Shown here: positions 32,594 through 41,361 of the stretch, piece after piece
Layout: the number at the start of each line of letters is the position of its first letter
How positions within the stretch are numbered: the stretch's first letter is position 1
From: Sessilibacter corallicola
GTDB lineage: Bacteria; Pseudomonadota; Gammaproteobacteria; Pseudomonadales; Cellvibrionaceae
Length of the DNA: 64,000 nucleotides
NCBI RefSeq assembly: GCF_021290925.1
Contig: NZ_JAJSLX010000002.1
Span: 1,046,235-1,110,234 of the forward strand
Reading direction: 5' to 3'
The notes under the pieces: model-generated
What the model was told of the DNA's origin: nothing
The model's input: the letters and a program-made list of their open reading frames with translations, nothing else
Databases searched by the model: none
Program-made: the position numbers and the translations under genes

Positions 32594-35503
32594 TTACTTT
32601 ATCTGATCGTCTTCATGATCAGTATTTATCTCAGGATATAACTCCCTTTCTTGGAGACGAAGAATGTAAGCTTTATGTGCCTCTAGGCATTCATCCCTAT
32701 CTATACCCTCTGGAAAAACGGTATGTTCATTAAATTTATCAGTTGCTACGCTATCACTTATTAATCGAGTGTGCTTGAGGTTGGTGCCGTTAAGGGATGT
32801 GCCAGCAAACCTTACTCCTCTCAAAAAAGCACCTTCTAAATCTGAACCATCAAGGATCGCATCCTCTAAAATATCCCTTAAACCTCTCCTCTGGATTCTA
32901 GTACGACGATACAAGCTTGCGCCACAATCTTGAAAGTCTATTCCGAATTGTGCACCTTTAAGATCAGCATTGATAATCTTAGCTTTACGTAATTTTGACC
33001 TGGTTAACACCGCTCCTTTAAGGTTGGTATCAGTAAAATCAACACTGTCTAAATTGGCCGAGTGTAAATTTGCTCGATATAGATTCGTATTCCTCAAGTT
33101 AGAGCCAGTCAAATTTGCGTCAGTGAAATTATAAAAAGCAAAATTCTCAGACTCTAAATTTAAATACTGTAAACAGAGTTTAGCGGCTTTAAGGAATACA
33201 GATTCGTTCCCGATGATTCGTAAAAGCCATTCAGAGAACATACCTTGCCAATTTATGAGTAAAACCTCTTTCGTTATTAAAGCGCAAGCCGAATGAACGA
33301 CCAATAACATTTCCTCAGCGTTACGCAAGTAGGTTAGTATACATTTGAAGTCTAGCTTTTCCAGTCCGGCAGTAGGAACCCCTTGGCAAACACAGAGTTG
33401 TAGTAAGTCACCAAAGGTTTTTTGCCATATTTTAAGTGTGTCCAATGGGTAACTTTGTATTTCATTCTGCAAAAATAAATAGATATTTCTATTTATCTCT
33501 GTTGGTCCGGTAACCTCTACCCAGGTAGTTAATACTTTTGAAGTGTTGGGATTGTTTGAGCGAATATTATCCCTACTTAGCTCCAGATTAATTTGTTTAA
33601 TTAATCTAACTATTCTTTTTGCAACAAGATATTCACTAAAGCTTTTGTGTGTAAATTCAAAACTTTTGTTTTCTAGTTCAGAGTTATTACTCCGGCGGAA
33701 GTAAAAAGCGGTTAACAGTTTGCTAATACCTTTATCGATACTTGTTTGGTATGCTTCTAAGCTATTTTTTAATCCGTCAGATTTAATATTACTATAGATT
33801 TCTTCTTCTGAAGCAGTGCGACCGTTGCCATGCCAAGTACTAAGCGCAATCACCTCTAAAACTTGTTCAAAATTTTCATGTGTTAATTTGCCAATCGATG
33901 CATGTTTTCTGCCTAGAGATGACTGACCTTCCCATTGGCGTTCGTAAATAGAATTTAGAAGGTCGGCGTAAATTTTGTTTAATGTGGTGCTTTCCTTAAA
34001 TTGTATTTGGTTTTCTTCATAACTTAATGCTACTAAGTAATTGAGTAGCGGCTCTTGAGTAATGGGAGCTAGGTTGTCTGCTTTTAATTCGTTGGGCATT
34101 GATTTGTATGTTTTATTACTTACCTTGGCATATTTTTCCCACCATAGATCTCTTTGATCTTCTACTAATAGTCGTTCTTTATCGATATAGTTTTCTAAAT
34201 CGTCCTCACTAGTATAGTAGGGTAACAAGTGAAGAATTTGCTTGTCTTTATATAATTGATGAGAGTTCGCTTCAATGACTAGATCACGACTTGTAATAAG
34301 AGCTTGGTGTTTTAAGCCTTTTTCATTAAATATATTTAAATTTTCAATCACTTCTGCAAGAAAATGTTCTGCTGTATCTGTCGAGGACTTGTCTCTATTT
34401 GAGAGTTCATCCAAACCATCAAATATTAATAGGAGCCGGTCTTCTCCTCCGTTAAATGCAAAGGGGTTATGAGATAGATGTGTATGGTTTTTTACGAAAC
34501 TTTCAATAGAATTAATTAAATCGTCTTTAAGTTTAAAGTGATGCAATGGAATAAATAATACTGGTACATAAACTACCTCAGTCACGATTTGTGCTGCAAA
34601 CATTTTGGAAAATGAAGACTTACCAGAACCCGGTCCACCGCTGACTACACGTATAGAATCATCATAGTTAAAGTTATTTACCCACTGTAGTAATTCTTCG
34701 TGGATATCTACTACAACTTTTTCTGAGTTAGCTAAGGTAGCTTCTAGGTTAGCTTCAATACCTAAATTAACAGTTTTAATATCATTGTCTTTAGTTACAC
34801 TCTCTCGGAGGTAAAAGGCCCTAAGCTTCACGTAGATTTGTTCCAAGCTAAATGCTTCGGCAAACATACGTTGTTTTACTTGATCTTTTAACCAAGCATT
34901 GTATTGAATCCATTCTCGTTGTTTTTTTTGCGCTTGTACAAATGGCGTTGCAAGAGCGTTTTCAATACTTTGATAATCTGCTGATTTATCTAACCAACAT
35001 TTGTGTAGTGAGATAACAAAATGATTTTTTAGTCGATAAAAGAAAGCTCGGGCCTCATGTTCTTTTAATCCTAAACCGGTCAACCAAAAACATAGAGGGG
35101 CTTCGAGATAGATAAAAAACTCTAATTTGTCTGGTTGGTTAAAAAAATTAAGGTCTAAGTCTATTTCAATGTCTTGTAATTCTTCGTCTAAGCGGTGAGT
35201 TACAGACTCTAGAGTAGATTCGCTGCATTCCAAATCAAACAGGTCACGGTAATCTTCAACCAGTAATGCAATGGATCGTGTAAGAGCGTTATAGATTAAA
35301 GCCCAAGCGGCATATTGGGCTTTTACGGCTGGACTTACTTCTGTCAAACCATCCCATATATTGGTCGCCACACCATAATAATCTTGTTTAACGCCAGATA
35401 TTACAGCCTTTCCGAGAGCTTTAATTGTCTTCTTAGGATCAAGTTTCAATCTTTTAAATATATAAACAGGTTTCTTAGCGATCAAATCGGTTTGGTCATC
35501 CAT
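32594..35503 (-). CDS. NACHT NTPase with short pentapeptide C-terminus (copy B)
   Basis: 969 residues, homologous along its whole length to the 1140-residue protein at 26501-29923: N-terminal 'DPKKTIKALGKAVISGVKQDYYGVA', Walker A 'GGPGSGKSS' (about 288), Walker B 'RLLLIFDGLDELSNRD', and 'EFTHKSFSEYLVAKRIVRLI'. The C-terminus has about 18 looser pentapeptides ('NLTGSNLRNTNLYRANLHSANL'), interrupted by a basic non-repeat insert ('RRTRIQRRGLRD'). Start ATG 35503 with AGGGAG 11 bases upstream. The gene looks intact although its HTH partner is broken. Divergence between copies is strong in the helical domain, as expected for conflict proteins. Confidence 0.85.
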   Translation of the reverse strand: MDDQTDLIAKKPVYIFKRLKLDPKKTIKALGKAVISGVKQDYYGVATNIWDGLTEVSPAVKAQYAAWALIYNALTRSIALLVEDYRDLFDLECSESTLESVTHRLDEELQDIEIDLDLNFFNQPDKLEFFIYLEAPLCFWLTGLGLKEHEARAFFYRLKNHFVISLHKCWLDKSADYQSIENALATPFVQAQKKQREWIQYNAWLKDQVKQRMFAEAFSLEQIYVKLRAFYLRESVTKDNDIKTVNLGIEANLEATLANSEKVVVDIHEELLQWVNNFNYDDSIRVVSGGPGSGKSSFSKMFAAQIVTEVVYVPVLFIPLHHFKLKDDLINSIESFVKNHTHLSHNPFAFNGGEDRLLLIFDGLDELSNRDKSSTDTAEHFLAEVIENLNIFNEKGLKHQALITSRDLVIEANSHQLYKDKQILHLLPYYTSEDDLENYIDKERLLVEDQRDLWWEKYAKVSNKTYKSMPNELKADNLAPITQEPLLNYLVALSYEENQIQFKESTTLNKIYADLLNSIYERQWEGQSSLGRKHASIGKLTHENFEQVLEVIALSTWHGNGRTASEEEIYSNIKSDGLKNSLEAYQTSIDKGISKLLTAFYFRRSNNSELENKSFEFTHKSFSEYLVAKRIVRLIKQINLELSRDNIRSNNPNTSKVLTTWVEVTGPTEINRNIYLFLQNEIQSYPLDTLKIWQKTFGDLLQLCVCQGVPTAGLEKLDFKCILTYLRNAEEMLLVVHSACALITKEVLLINWQGMFSEWLLRIIGNESVFLKAAKLCLQYLNLESENFAFYNFTDANLTGSNLRNTNLYRANLHSANLDSVDFTDTNLKGAVLTRSKLRKAKIINADLKGAQFGIDFQDCGASLYRRTRIQRRGLRDILEDAILDGSDLEGAFLRGVRFAGTSLNGTNLKHTRLISDSVATDKFNEHTVFPEGIDRDECLEAHKAYILRLQERELYPEINTDHEDDQIK

Positions 35504-36049
35504 GTTGCGGGCTGCTCCCTGCTAATTATTTTGTTTGTTGAAGTCAGTTAGTGGCTAGGTGATCAAGCATTATTGTGTATCGCTATTGAAGCTACCGCAA
35601 GCAGTACAAACCATCAGATATACCCATCGAGCGACATGTTAAAATGATCGAGCACATTTCAAAATGTCGATCATTTATTGATTAGATATCAACAGAAATT
35701 TAGCCTGTAAATGTTTAAAAGCAATGCTTATTTCACGTTGCTTTTGCCAATTGCTTATTTATTTTCTTTTAATATCAATAAGTTAAGTTCGAATAAGCAA
35801 TCTAAGCAACACTATAAAGGCACCATGCACAACCACCCCTAATCCCAATCAAATGTTCACTACTTGCGCGCGCACAAACAAAGCTACCATATCCAACATC
35901 AACAGAATATAAAAAGGCCAATAAATAATCATTTAAAGCCTTATAACCCTTCTTTCTGATCGCTAATTCATCAACATTAAGCCAGTAACAAAGCACCTTA
36001 TCCAAACAACTAGTCACTAACTCCATCACCACTAATGTAACAACTCAAC
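35504..36049. other. NACHT-B upstream region, homologous to copy A
   Basis: The stretch 35577-35935 aligns with 29998-30290 apart from an insertion of about 80 bases. It keeps the phased TAAGCAA repeats (35794, 35803), the hairpin at 35644-35674 and the CATGCACAACnACCCCTAA box. This is duplicated mobile DNA, not a gene; the hydrophobic frame of copy A has a stop here. Confidence 0.7.
35644..35674 (-). promoter_or_regulatory. Conserved hairpin upstream of NACHT gene B
   Basis: ATGATCG...CGATCAT with inner ACATTT/AAATGT, 141 bases upstream of the NACHT start. Same place as 30068-30091 but with different paired bases, so the dyad is kept by compensatory changes. Confidence 0.5.
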
Positions 36050-36229
36050 CCACCTGGGGGAGGCAAACAACCACTTGATGTGCAAACAACATTTGATAAT
36101 CTCCCTCTGAATGAAGAAGATAAAAAACTATTCTGGATTGAAGGCACCAATAAGCGCTTCGATGGCTATAACTATTTTGGTAAACATCCAGAAATGATGA
36201 TCGAATGGTTCGATAAATACATGAAATAA
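36050..36229 (+). pseudogene. Alpha/beta-hydrolase C-terminal fragment
   Basis: An open frame ending in TAA at 36227 reads 'LFWIEGTNKRFDGYNYFGKHPEMMIEWFDKYMK', typical of the extreme C-terminus of dienelactone-hydrolase-like alpha/beta hydrolases including the region after the catalytic His. No start and none of the nucleophile elbow is present; upstream sequence belongs to the island, so the gene was truncated by insertion or deletion. Confidence 0.65.
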
Positions 36230-36258
36230 AAAGTTTAAATGGCAGATTAATAACTCTT

Positions 36259-36756
36259 ATGATTCGATATTTCTTGGTTTTAACACTTTCAATTTTATCG
36301 CTTGGTTGCTCTATAAACCAAAGTAATAGTGATTTTTACGTTAATCACAATGACAAAAGCTTAGGAGAATTCTCAGAATTTTGGTCTGCCTGCCATAGCT
36401 TTTACGCCTCGTCCGAAGATAGTCGATGGTTGTTAATTATAGATTTGCCGAAAACGAATGGTGAATTCAATCCAGGTGAGTTTGTTAAACTCATTGATTT
36501 AATACACTATCAGGATAAAGAGTGTGAAATTTCTCTATACAAAGGCAATGATATTCAATGTGAAGCCGATAAGAGTATTGTTACAAAAGCATCTGAAGGG
36601 GAAGGGCTGGTTCGTATCACAAGCGGTTCTTTTTCTTATACAGATTGGGTTCGAATTAAATTAACCTCAATGTCATTTCAGCATCCTGACGGAAAAATAA
36701 ATATTGATGAGATAAATATTCCAAAGCAGGAAGTTTCGAATTTTTGTGCGGGGTAG
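36259..36756 (+). CDS. Putative lipoprotein, unknown
   Basis: 165 residues with a lipoprotein signal peptide: 'MIRYFLVLTLSILSLGC' (lipobox LSLGC, Cys17). The mature part is acidic and has Trp-rich and beta-prone sequence but no recognised family. Stands alone behind the hydrolase fragment; may be part of the island remnant. Periplasmic membrane-anchored location is likely, function unknown. Confidence 0.7.
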   Translation: MIRYFLVLTLSILSLGCSINQSNSDFYVNHNDKSLGEFSEFWSACHSFYASSEDSRWLLIIDLPKTNGEFNPGEFVKLIDLIHYQDKECEISLYKGNDIQCEADKSIVTKASEGEGLVRITSGSFSYTDWVRIKLTSMSFQHPDGKINIDEINIPKQEVSNFCAG

Positions 36757-36793
36757 TTTTTGCATAGATATAGGAGCAAACCACCTAAAGATT

Positions 36794-37015
36794 ATGCATC
36801 CGGAGATTGTCATAGTGAGCAATGTAAAGCAGCTGTCAGAAAAACAAAAAAAGGCAAATAGTCAAAAATCTGATTCTCAAAAAGCATTGGCCACAGCTAA
36901 AAGAGCTATGGCGGATATGAAAACTAAGCGCCACCTCGAAGAGCCAGATCAGTTAGCGTCAGGCCGATCGGACAAAAATGGTAATATGGTCATACCCGAT
37001 TCCGGTGATGAATAA
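36794..37015 (+). CDS. Small hypothetical protein, Lys/Gln-rich
   Basis: 73 residues from ATG 36794; a GTG at 36746 is in frame but overlaps the lipoprotein gene. Highly charged helix ('QLSEKQKKANSQKSDSQKALATAKRAMADMKTKRHLEEP') then a short polar tail. No family recognised and no good ribosome site nearby, so confidence is low. Confidence 0.35.
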   Translation: MHPEIVIVSNVKQLSEKQKKANSQKSDSQKALATAKRAMADMKTKRHLEEPDQLASGRSDKNGNMVIPDSGDE

Positions 37016-37038
37016 GTAATGGACGGAGATAATAATGT

Positions 37039-37187
37039 ATGAGTAAAAAACACTCTGATACACATGTAAATGTGAGAAACAACAATATACCGTTTTATCT
37101 CAAGAAGCTAATCCTAATACGTCTCAAGCCAAAGCGATTAACGCGGCTTTAAAAGCGAAAATGCGTGCGTTAAAAGTCCAGAAATAG
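37039..37187 (+). pseudogene. Frameshifted small gene remnant
   Basis: ATG 37039 has GGAG about 12 bases upstream and codes for some 11 residues before the likely frame change; an adjacent frame continues 'CEKQQYTVLSQEANPNTSQAKAINAALKAKM' to a TAG at 37185. Two good-looking halves in different frames suggest a frameshift, though both may be chance. Confidence 0.3.
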
Positions 37188-37228
37188 AAAACATCTGTGA
37201 CAGTTAGCTTTCGTTAGAAAATAAGCAA

Positions 37229-37450
37229 TTAATCATTCTCTGAATACATTTGTTTGTATCCCCAAATAGAGCCGACGATAAATATCACGCCCATAATCAA
37301 TAGAACAACAATATCGAATGCTACCCAATTTAACCCGAAATGCAGCACTATAATTAAAGTAATAAGAAGGAAAGAAGCAAACATCGCTGCTTTTACGATA
37401 GGCATTTTACGTCCTTGTAAATAATCGCTTTTAAAGCCCAACTTCCTCAA
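37229..37450 (-). CDS. Small membrane protein after LacI regulator
   Basis: 73 residues with two hydrophobic segments ('AAMFASFLLITLIIVLHFGL' and 'VVLLIMGVIFIVGSIWGY'). Its start overlaps the lacI-type stop by 4 bases (ATGA-like coupling), so it is co-transcribed with the regulator. No family recognised. Confidence 0.6.
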   Translation of the reverse strand: MRKLGFKSDYLQGRKMPIVKAAMFASFLLITLIIVLHFGLNWVAFDIVVLLIMGVIFIVGSIWGYKQMYSEND

Positions 37451-38457
37451 GTCTCACGCACAATCAGCTCGGTTTTTATCACTTCAGATTCTGGTGTGTT
37501 ACCGTCGAGTTTTTCCATCAATTTTTTTACTAACAGCTTTCCTGCTTGATATGGATCTTGGCGAACGGTAGAAATGGGTGGATTAAAGTAGCGTGTTGGC
37601 GCTATGTCGTTATAGCCAACAATCGATACGTCTTCTGGAATAGAAACGCCACGTAATCGAAGCGCATGAATAAATGCCATGGCAGCGTTATCGTTAAAGG
37701 CAAAAATTGCGTCTGGATAGGTTTTATTATTATCTAAAAAAATATTCGCCTGTTCGAAGACAGATTCATACGAAAAATTATTGAGCGCTAAATCTTTGAC
37801 TTCTACGGTTTGGTTACTTTCGTCAATGGCTTTTTGTAAACCGTTGCGGCGACCATAAATTTCTTTAAATGTTGTATCGCCAACAAATAAAAAGTTTTTA
37901 CGTTGGTGTTGCAATAAATATTGCCCAGCTAAAACACCACCTAAAAAATTATCGCTGCCAACAACACAATAGGGCGTATCTTCAGAACTGGCTCCCCATA
38001 CAATCATGGGGGCGCCGTATTTTGCCAGCGCTTCTAGCATATCTTCACGATGGCCTTGACCTAAAAAAATAAAACCATCGGCGCCGCGAGAGGCAAGCAT
38101 GTGTTGAAAGGTTTCTATGTTGTTGTGGCTAGGCGCGCACAGCAATAAATCTTGGTTTTCTTCGCCTAATACTTCTGAAACCCCGGCAAGGAGTTCAAAA
38201 ATAAAGGGGTCGGCCACGTGATTGCGTCTTAATGATTGATAATCGAGAGATACCGCAATGGTATTGGTGCGTTTATGTCGTAGTTTTTGAGCGTTGCGGT
38301 TAACGGCGTAACCGTGTTTGCGCGCGATTGCCCGAACGTGTTCTTTGGTTTCTTCGTTTACCAACGGGCTGTCGCTCAGGGCTCTTGAAACGGTTGGTTT
38401 AGAGACGTTCGCTAGTCGAGCGATATCGCCCATGGTAACAGGTTGCTTAGCAGACAT
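37447..38457 (-). CDS. LacI-family repressor of trehalose locus
   Basis: 336 residues: N-terminal HTH 'MGDIARLANVSKPTVSRALSDSPLVNEETKEHVRAIARKHGY' including the 'KPTVSRAL' recognition helix, then the periplasmic-binding-like effector domain ('AFNDNAAMAFIHALRLRGVSIPEDVSIVGYND'). Divergent from the TonB receptor gene across 461 bases that hold two palindromic sites of LacI type, hence the likely regulator of the receptor-permease-trehalase genes. Effector probably trehalose or a derivative; inferred from neighbours. Confidence 0.88.
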   Translation of the reverse strand: MSAKQPVTMGDIARLANVSKPTVSRALSDSPLVNEETKEHVRAIARKHGYAVNRNAQKLRHKRTNTIAVSLDYQSLRRNHVADPFIFELLAGVSEVLGEENQDLLLCAPSHNNIETFQHMLASRGADGFIFLGQGHREDMLEALAKYGAPMIVWGASSEDTPYCVVGSDNFLGGVLAGQYLLQHQRKNFLFVGDTTFKEIYGRRNGLQKAIDESNQTVEVKDLALNNFSYESVFEQANIFLDNNKTYPDAIFAFNDNAAMAFIHALRLRGVSIPEDVSIVGYNDIAPTRYFNPPISTVRQDPYQAGKLLVKKLMEKLDGNTPESEVIKTELIVRET

Positions 38458-38733
38458 AACTTAATCCTTGCAACTGACGTATCTGATACAAATAGACCAC
38501 CTTAATTCAATCTTGTTATGAATACGCCGCCGTTTTTATCAGTATGTAGGCGTCCGTATAAGGTTTATTACCTTTTCCTTAAATATTACTTCAAATGCCA
38601 ATGAATGGCATTGCTAATTTGGGCAATTCAAATTGCCGTTGTGAACCGCGTTTTATCTGTGATACCTGCATAATTGACTACAATCATTCAAAATCACGCC
38701 TGAAACGGTGATTCAATAAGATCTGAAAAAATA

Positions 38734-38772
38734 ATGAAATGCATTTCATTGAATTGTTGAAATGCATTTCAT
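38734..38772 (+). promoter_or_regulatory. Twin LacI-type operators
   Basis: ATGAAATGCATTTCAT (38734-38749) is a perfect 16-base palindrome; TGAAATGCATTTCA (38758-38771) repeats its core 23 bases away, close to two helical turns. LacI-family proteins with this HTH class bind even palindromes with a central CG/GC pair. The pair is about 150 bases before the TonB receptor start. The remainder of 38458-38918 shows no gene. Confidence 0.7.
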
Positions 38773-38918
38773 AAGGTTGTATCTTACCCAACATCACATG
38801 AGAGAGCACTGTGCGGCAACCGTCGCAGCCTTTTAAGCAGTAAGGATGTGATCGTCGCGTAGTCAGCAACTATGGCATTTTTTGTGGAGCCAATTGTTAA
38901 ACTAGGTCGAGGCACGAT

Positions 38919-41207
38919 ATGAAAATAAAAAAAACAGCACTCTTCAACACCATTCAATTTCCACCCGCTACCTTGGCAATGGTAATCGCAGGGGTTATTG
39001 CAGCACACGGGGCGACCGCAGCCGAGACTTCTTCAATACTTGAAGAAGTGGTAGTAACCGGTAATCCTGGGGGACTGGAAAAAAGTAAAATTGATTCTAG
39101 CTTTGCCATTAGCACGGTCAGCGCTGATGACATCACCAAGTTCTCACCCAAAAGCACAGCCGATTTATTAAAATCCATTCCGGGCGTTGTTGTTGAAAGC
39201 TCCGGTGGCGTCAGTGGTGCCAATATTTTTGTACGCGGATTCCCGGCATCTGGCGATGCGGAATTTGTGACGGTTCAAGTCAATGGCGCACCTATTTTTC
39301 CGCCGCCAACCTTATCTTTTTTAGAAAATACCACGTTATTTAGAATTGACGATACCATTGAACGAGTCGAAGGTTTACGCGGTGGACCAAACCCCGTGTT
39401 ATCGAATGGCCAACCGGGTTTAACAACCAACTTTGTTTTAAAGCAAGGGGGCGAAGAGACCGAAGGTTCGGTTAAATACACAACGTCTGATTACGACCTA
39501 CAACGTTTTGACGGCGTCGTGAGCGGCGCGCTTTCCGACGGTTTGTATTATATGGTTGGCGGTTACATTTCTAGCTCGCCGGGTATTCGGGATGCAGGAT
39601 TTAACGCAGAAGAAGGCCGACAATTTACGGTTAATATCACCAAAGAATTGGACGACGGCGAAATTAATTTTTGGCTGCGCGATACCGACGATCACGGAAC
39701 CTGGTATTTACCTGCGCCTATTGGTGTTCCGGGCGTGGACAGCGAATTTACTTACGTAGGTACCTTAAATCGACAAACCACAATCGAGTTTGGCCCAGAC
39801 AACACATCGCAATCGTTTAATTTTGGCGATGGCCGCGGTTGGGACGGTAATGTCTTTGGCGGTAGTGTTGAATTTGATTTAAGTGACGGCTGGACTTTTG
39901 TTGATCGCTTCAGTTACACCAGTGGCGATGCCAATACCCTCGGCCTGGTGCCCAGCGGTCAAGCAAGACAAATTGGTGATTTAGGTTTAGCCAGTGCAAC
40001 TACCGTTGGTACCGGACGAACCTTAGACGCAGACACCTATGTACAACGCGTCGGTTTTTGGGTGGTACAAAAAGAAATTGAAGCCTTCACCAATGATTTA
40101 ACCTTGTCAAAAACTTGGGACAACGTCAGCTTCACGGTAGGTTATTACGCCTCAACCTATTCTTCCGACGATTGGTGGTCCATTGGTAACGACGATCGTT
40201 ATCTTGAGGTTGCCCCCGGCGGTGAAATTACCGATATCGATTGTACAACACCGGGAATTTTGGCCGATTTAGGTTGCGGATTTAATTTTGATTTAAACAG
40301 CAGTGGCGATGGCCGAACCGACGCGTTTTATGTTGCCAGTGAATGGTTTGCCACCGATAACATCACGTTGGATATCGGTTTACGTCGAGAAACCCATGAA
40401 ATTGAATACACTGCCGATCAGGGGTTAGACGGCACCATTGATAACTTTGTCGATTACAGTGAAACCGAATTGTCTTGGACATTGGGCGCTAATTTATCAC
40501 TGAACGAAAATTCTGGGGTATTTTTCCGGGTGAATTCCGGTAGCAAAATGCCTTTCTTCGATGATTTTCGCGATAATTTCGATGTCTTCCAAAGCGGTGG
40601 CGATTTAATTAAAGACATCGATCAATACGAGTTGGGTTACAAATTGGCGACCGATAATATCGGTTTTTATGCAACTACATTTTTTAATACCGTTGATGGT
40701 GCGCAAAGCGTGACGCAACCGGGTGCTCCAGTTCAAGTCACCAAGAACGAAGCCTACGGTCTTGAATTAGACGCCGATTACGTGACCGATTACGGTTTCT
40801 CACTCACATTGAACGCAACAATCCAAGAGACGGAAATTACGGAATCTACCACCGCAGCAAACGAAGGTAATGAAGCACCCAGACAACCGGGTTGGCAATT
40901 GCGCGTAACACCGAGCTACGAGTTCGACATCAGCGAAGATGTAATTGCAACGGTTTATGGATCAGCGACCGTTATTGACGATCGTTTTTCTGACCCAGAA
41001 AACCAGCAGGTTTTGGACAGCTACGAAAAGTTTGATCTGGGTGTGATTCTAGAAGTATCTGAAAATCTCAACTTTCAGTTGGCGATCGATAACATAACCG
41101 ATGAAGATGCCTTAACCGAAGGTGATCCGCGTGTTGTGGGCGTCGCTGAAAACGGTAGAACCATTTTACCGCGCTCTGCAAAATTTAGCGTAGGTTACAC
41201 TTTTTAA
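38919..41207 (+). CDS. TonB-dependent outer-membrane receptor (trehalose locus)
   Basis: 762 residues with a signal peptide ending near 'HGATAAE', a TonB box 'EEVVVTG', a plug domain ('DLLKSIPGVVVESSGGVSGANIFVRGFP', 'VEGLRGGPNPVLSNGQPG') and a 22-strand barrel ending in aromatic 'FSVGYTF'. Location between the LacI gene and an MFS permease/trehalase points to uptake of trehalose or trehalose-containing glycans across the outer membrane. Followed by a terminator, so its mRNA level may exceed that of the downstream genes. Confidence 0.9.
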   Translation: MKIKKTALFNTIQFPPATLAMVIAGVIAAHGATAAETSSILEEVVVTGNPGGLEKSKIDSSFAISTVSADDITKFSPKSTADLLKSIPGVVVESSGGVSGANIFVRGFPASGDAEFVTVQVNGAPIFPPPTLSFLENTTLFRIDDTIERVEGLRGGPNPVLSNGQPGLTTNFVLKQGGEETEGSVKYTTSDYDLQRFDGVVSGALSDGLYYMVGGYISSSPGIRDAGFNAEEGRQFTVNITKELDDGEINFWLRDTDDHGTWYLPAPIGVPGVDSEFTYVGTLNRQTTIEFGPDNTSQSFNFGDGRGWDGNVFGGSVEFDLSDGWTFVDRFSYTSGDANTLGLVPSGQARQIGDLGLASATTVGTGRTLDADTYVQRVGFWVVQKEIEAFTNDLTLSKTWDNVSFTVGYYASTYSSDDWWSIGNDDRYLEVAPGGEITDIDCTTPGILADLGCGFNFDLNSSGDGRTDAFYVASEWFATDNITLDIGLRRETHEIEYTADQGLDGTIDNFVDYSETELSWTLGANLSLNENSGVFFRVNSGSKMPFFDDFRDNFDVFQSGGDLIKDIDQYELGYKLATDNIGFYATTFFNTVDGAQSVTQPGAPVQVTKNEAYGLELDADYVTDYGFSLTLNATIQETEITESTTAANEGNEAPRQPGWQLRVTPSYEFDISEDVIATVYGSATVIDDRFSDPENQQVLDSYEKFDLGVILEVSENLNFQLAIDNITDEDALTEGDPRVVGVAENGRTILPRSAKFSVGYTF

Positions 41208-41241
41208 TCACTAGTAAATATCGAGAGGTTGGTTGTGATTG

Positions 41242-41273
41242 ACTCGTAACCCCAGTTGGTTGCGAGTTTTTTT
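41242..41273 (+). terminator. Terminator between receptor and permease genes
   Basis: ACTCGTAACC and GGTTGCGAGT form a 10-base stem (one G-U pair) followed by TTTTTTT. Likely partial read-through gives lower expression of the permease and trehalase. Confidence 0.8.
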
Positions 41274-41361
41274 CTTTCCAATATTACCGTTACTGTGTTG
41301 TAAAAAGAGTGTCGTAAAAAGTACGATCCTAACAACCCGCTAAGTTTAAAGAGAAACGAGA

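Noticed and set aside
32548..32733. 61-codon plus-strand frame
   Set aside because: Overlaps the HTH pseudogene end and runs antisense to NACHT copy B.
35802..36032. 76-codon minus-strand frame upstream of NACHT copy B
   Set aside because: It uses another frame than the homologous region of copy A; no conserved product.
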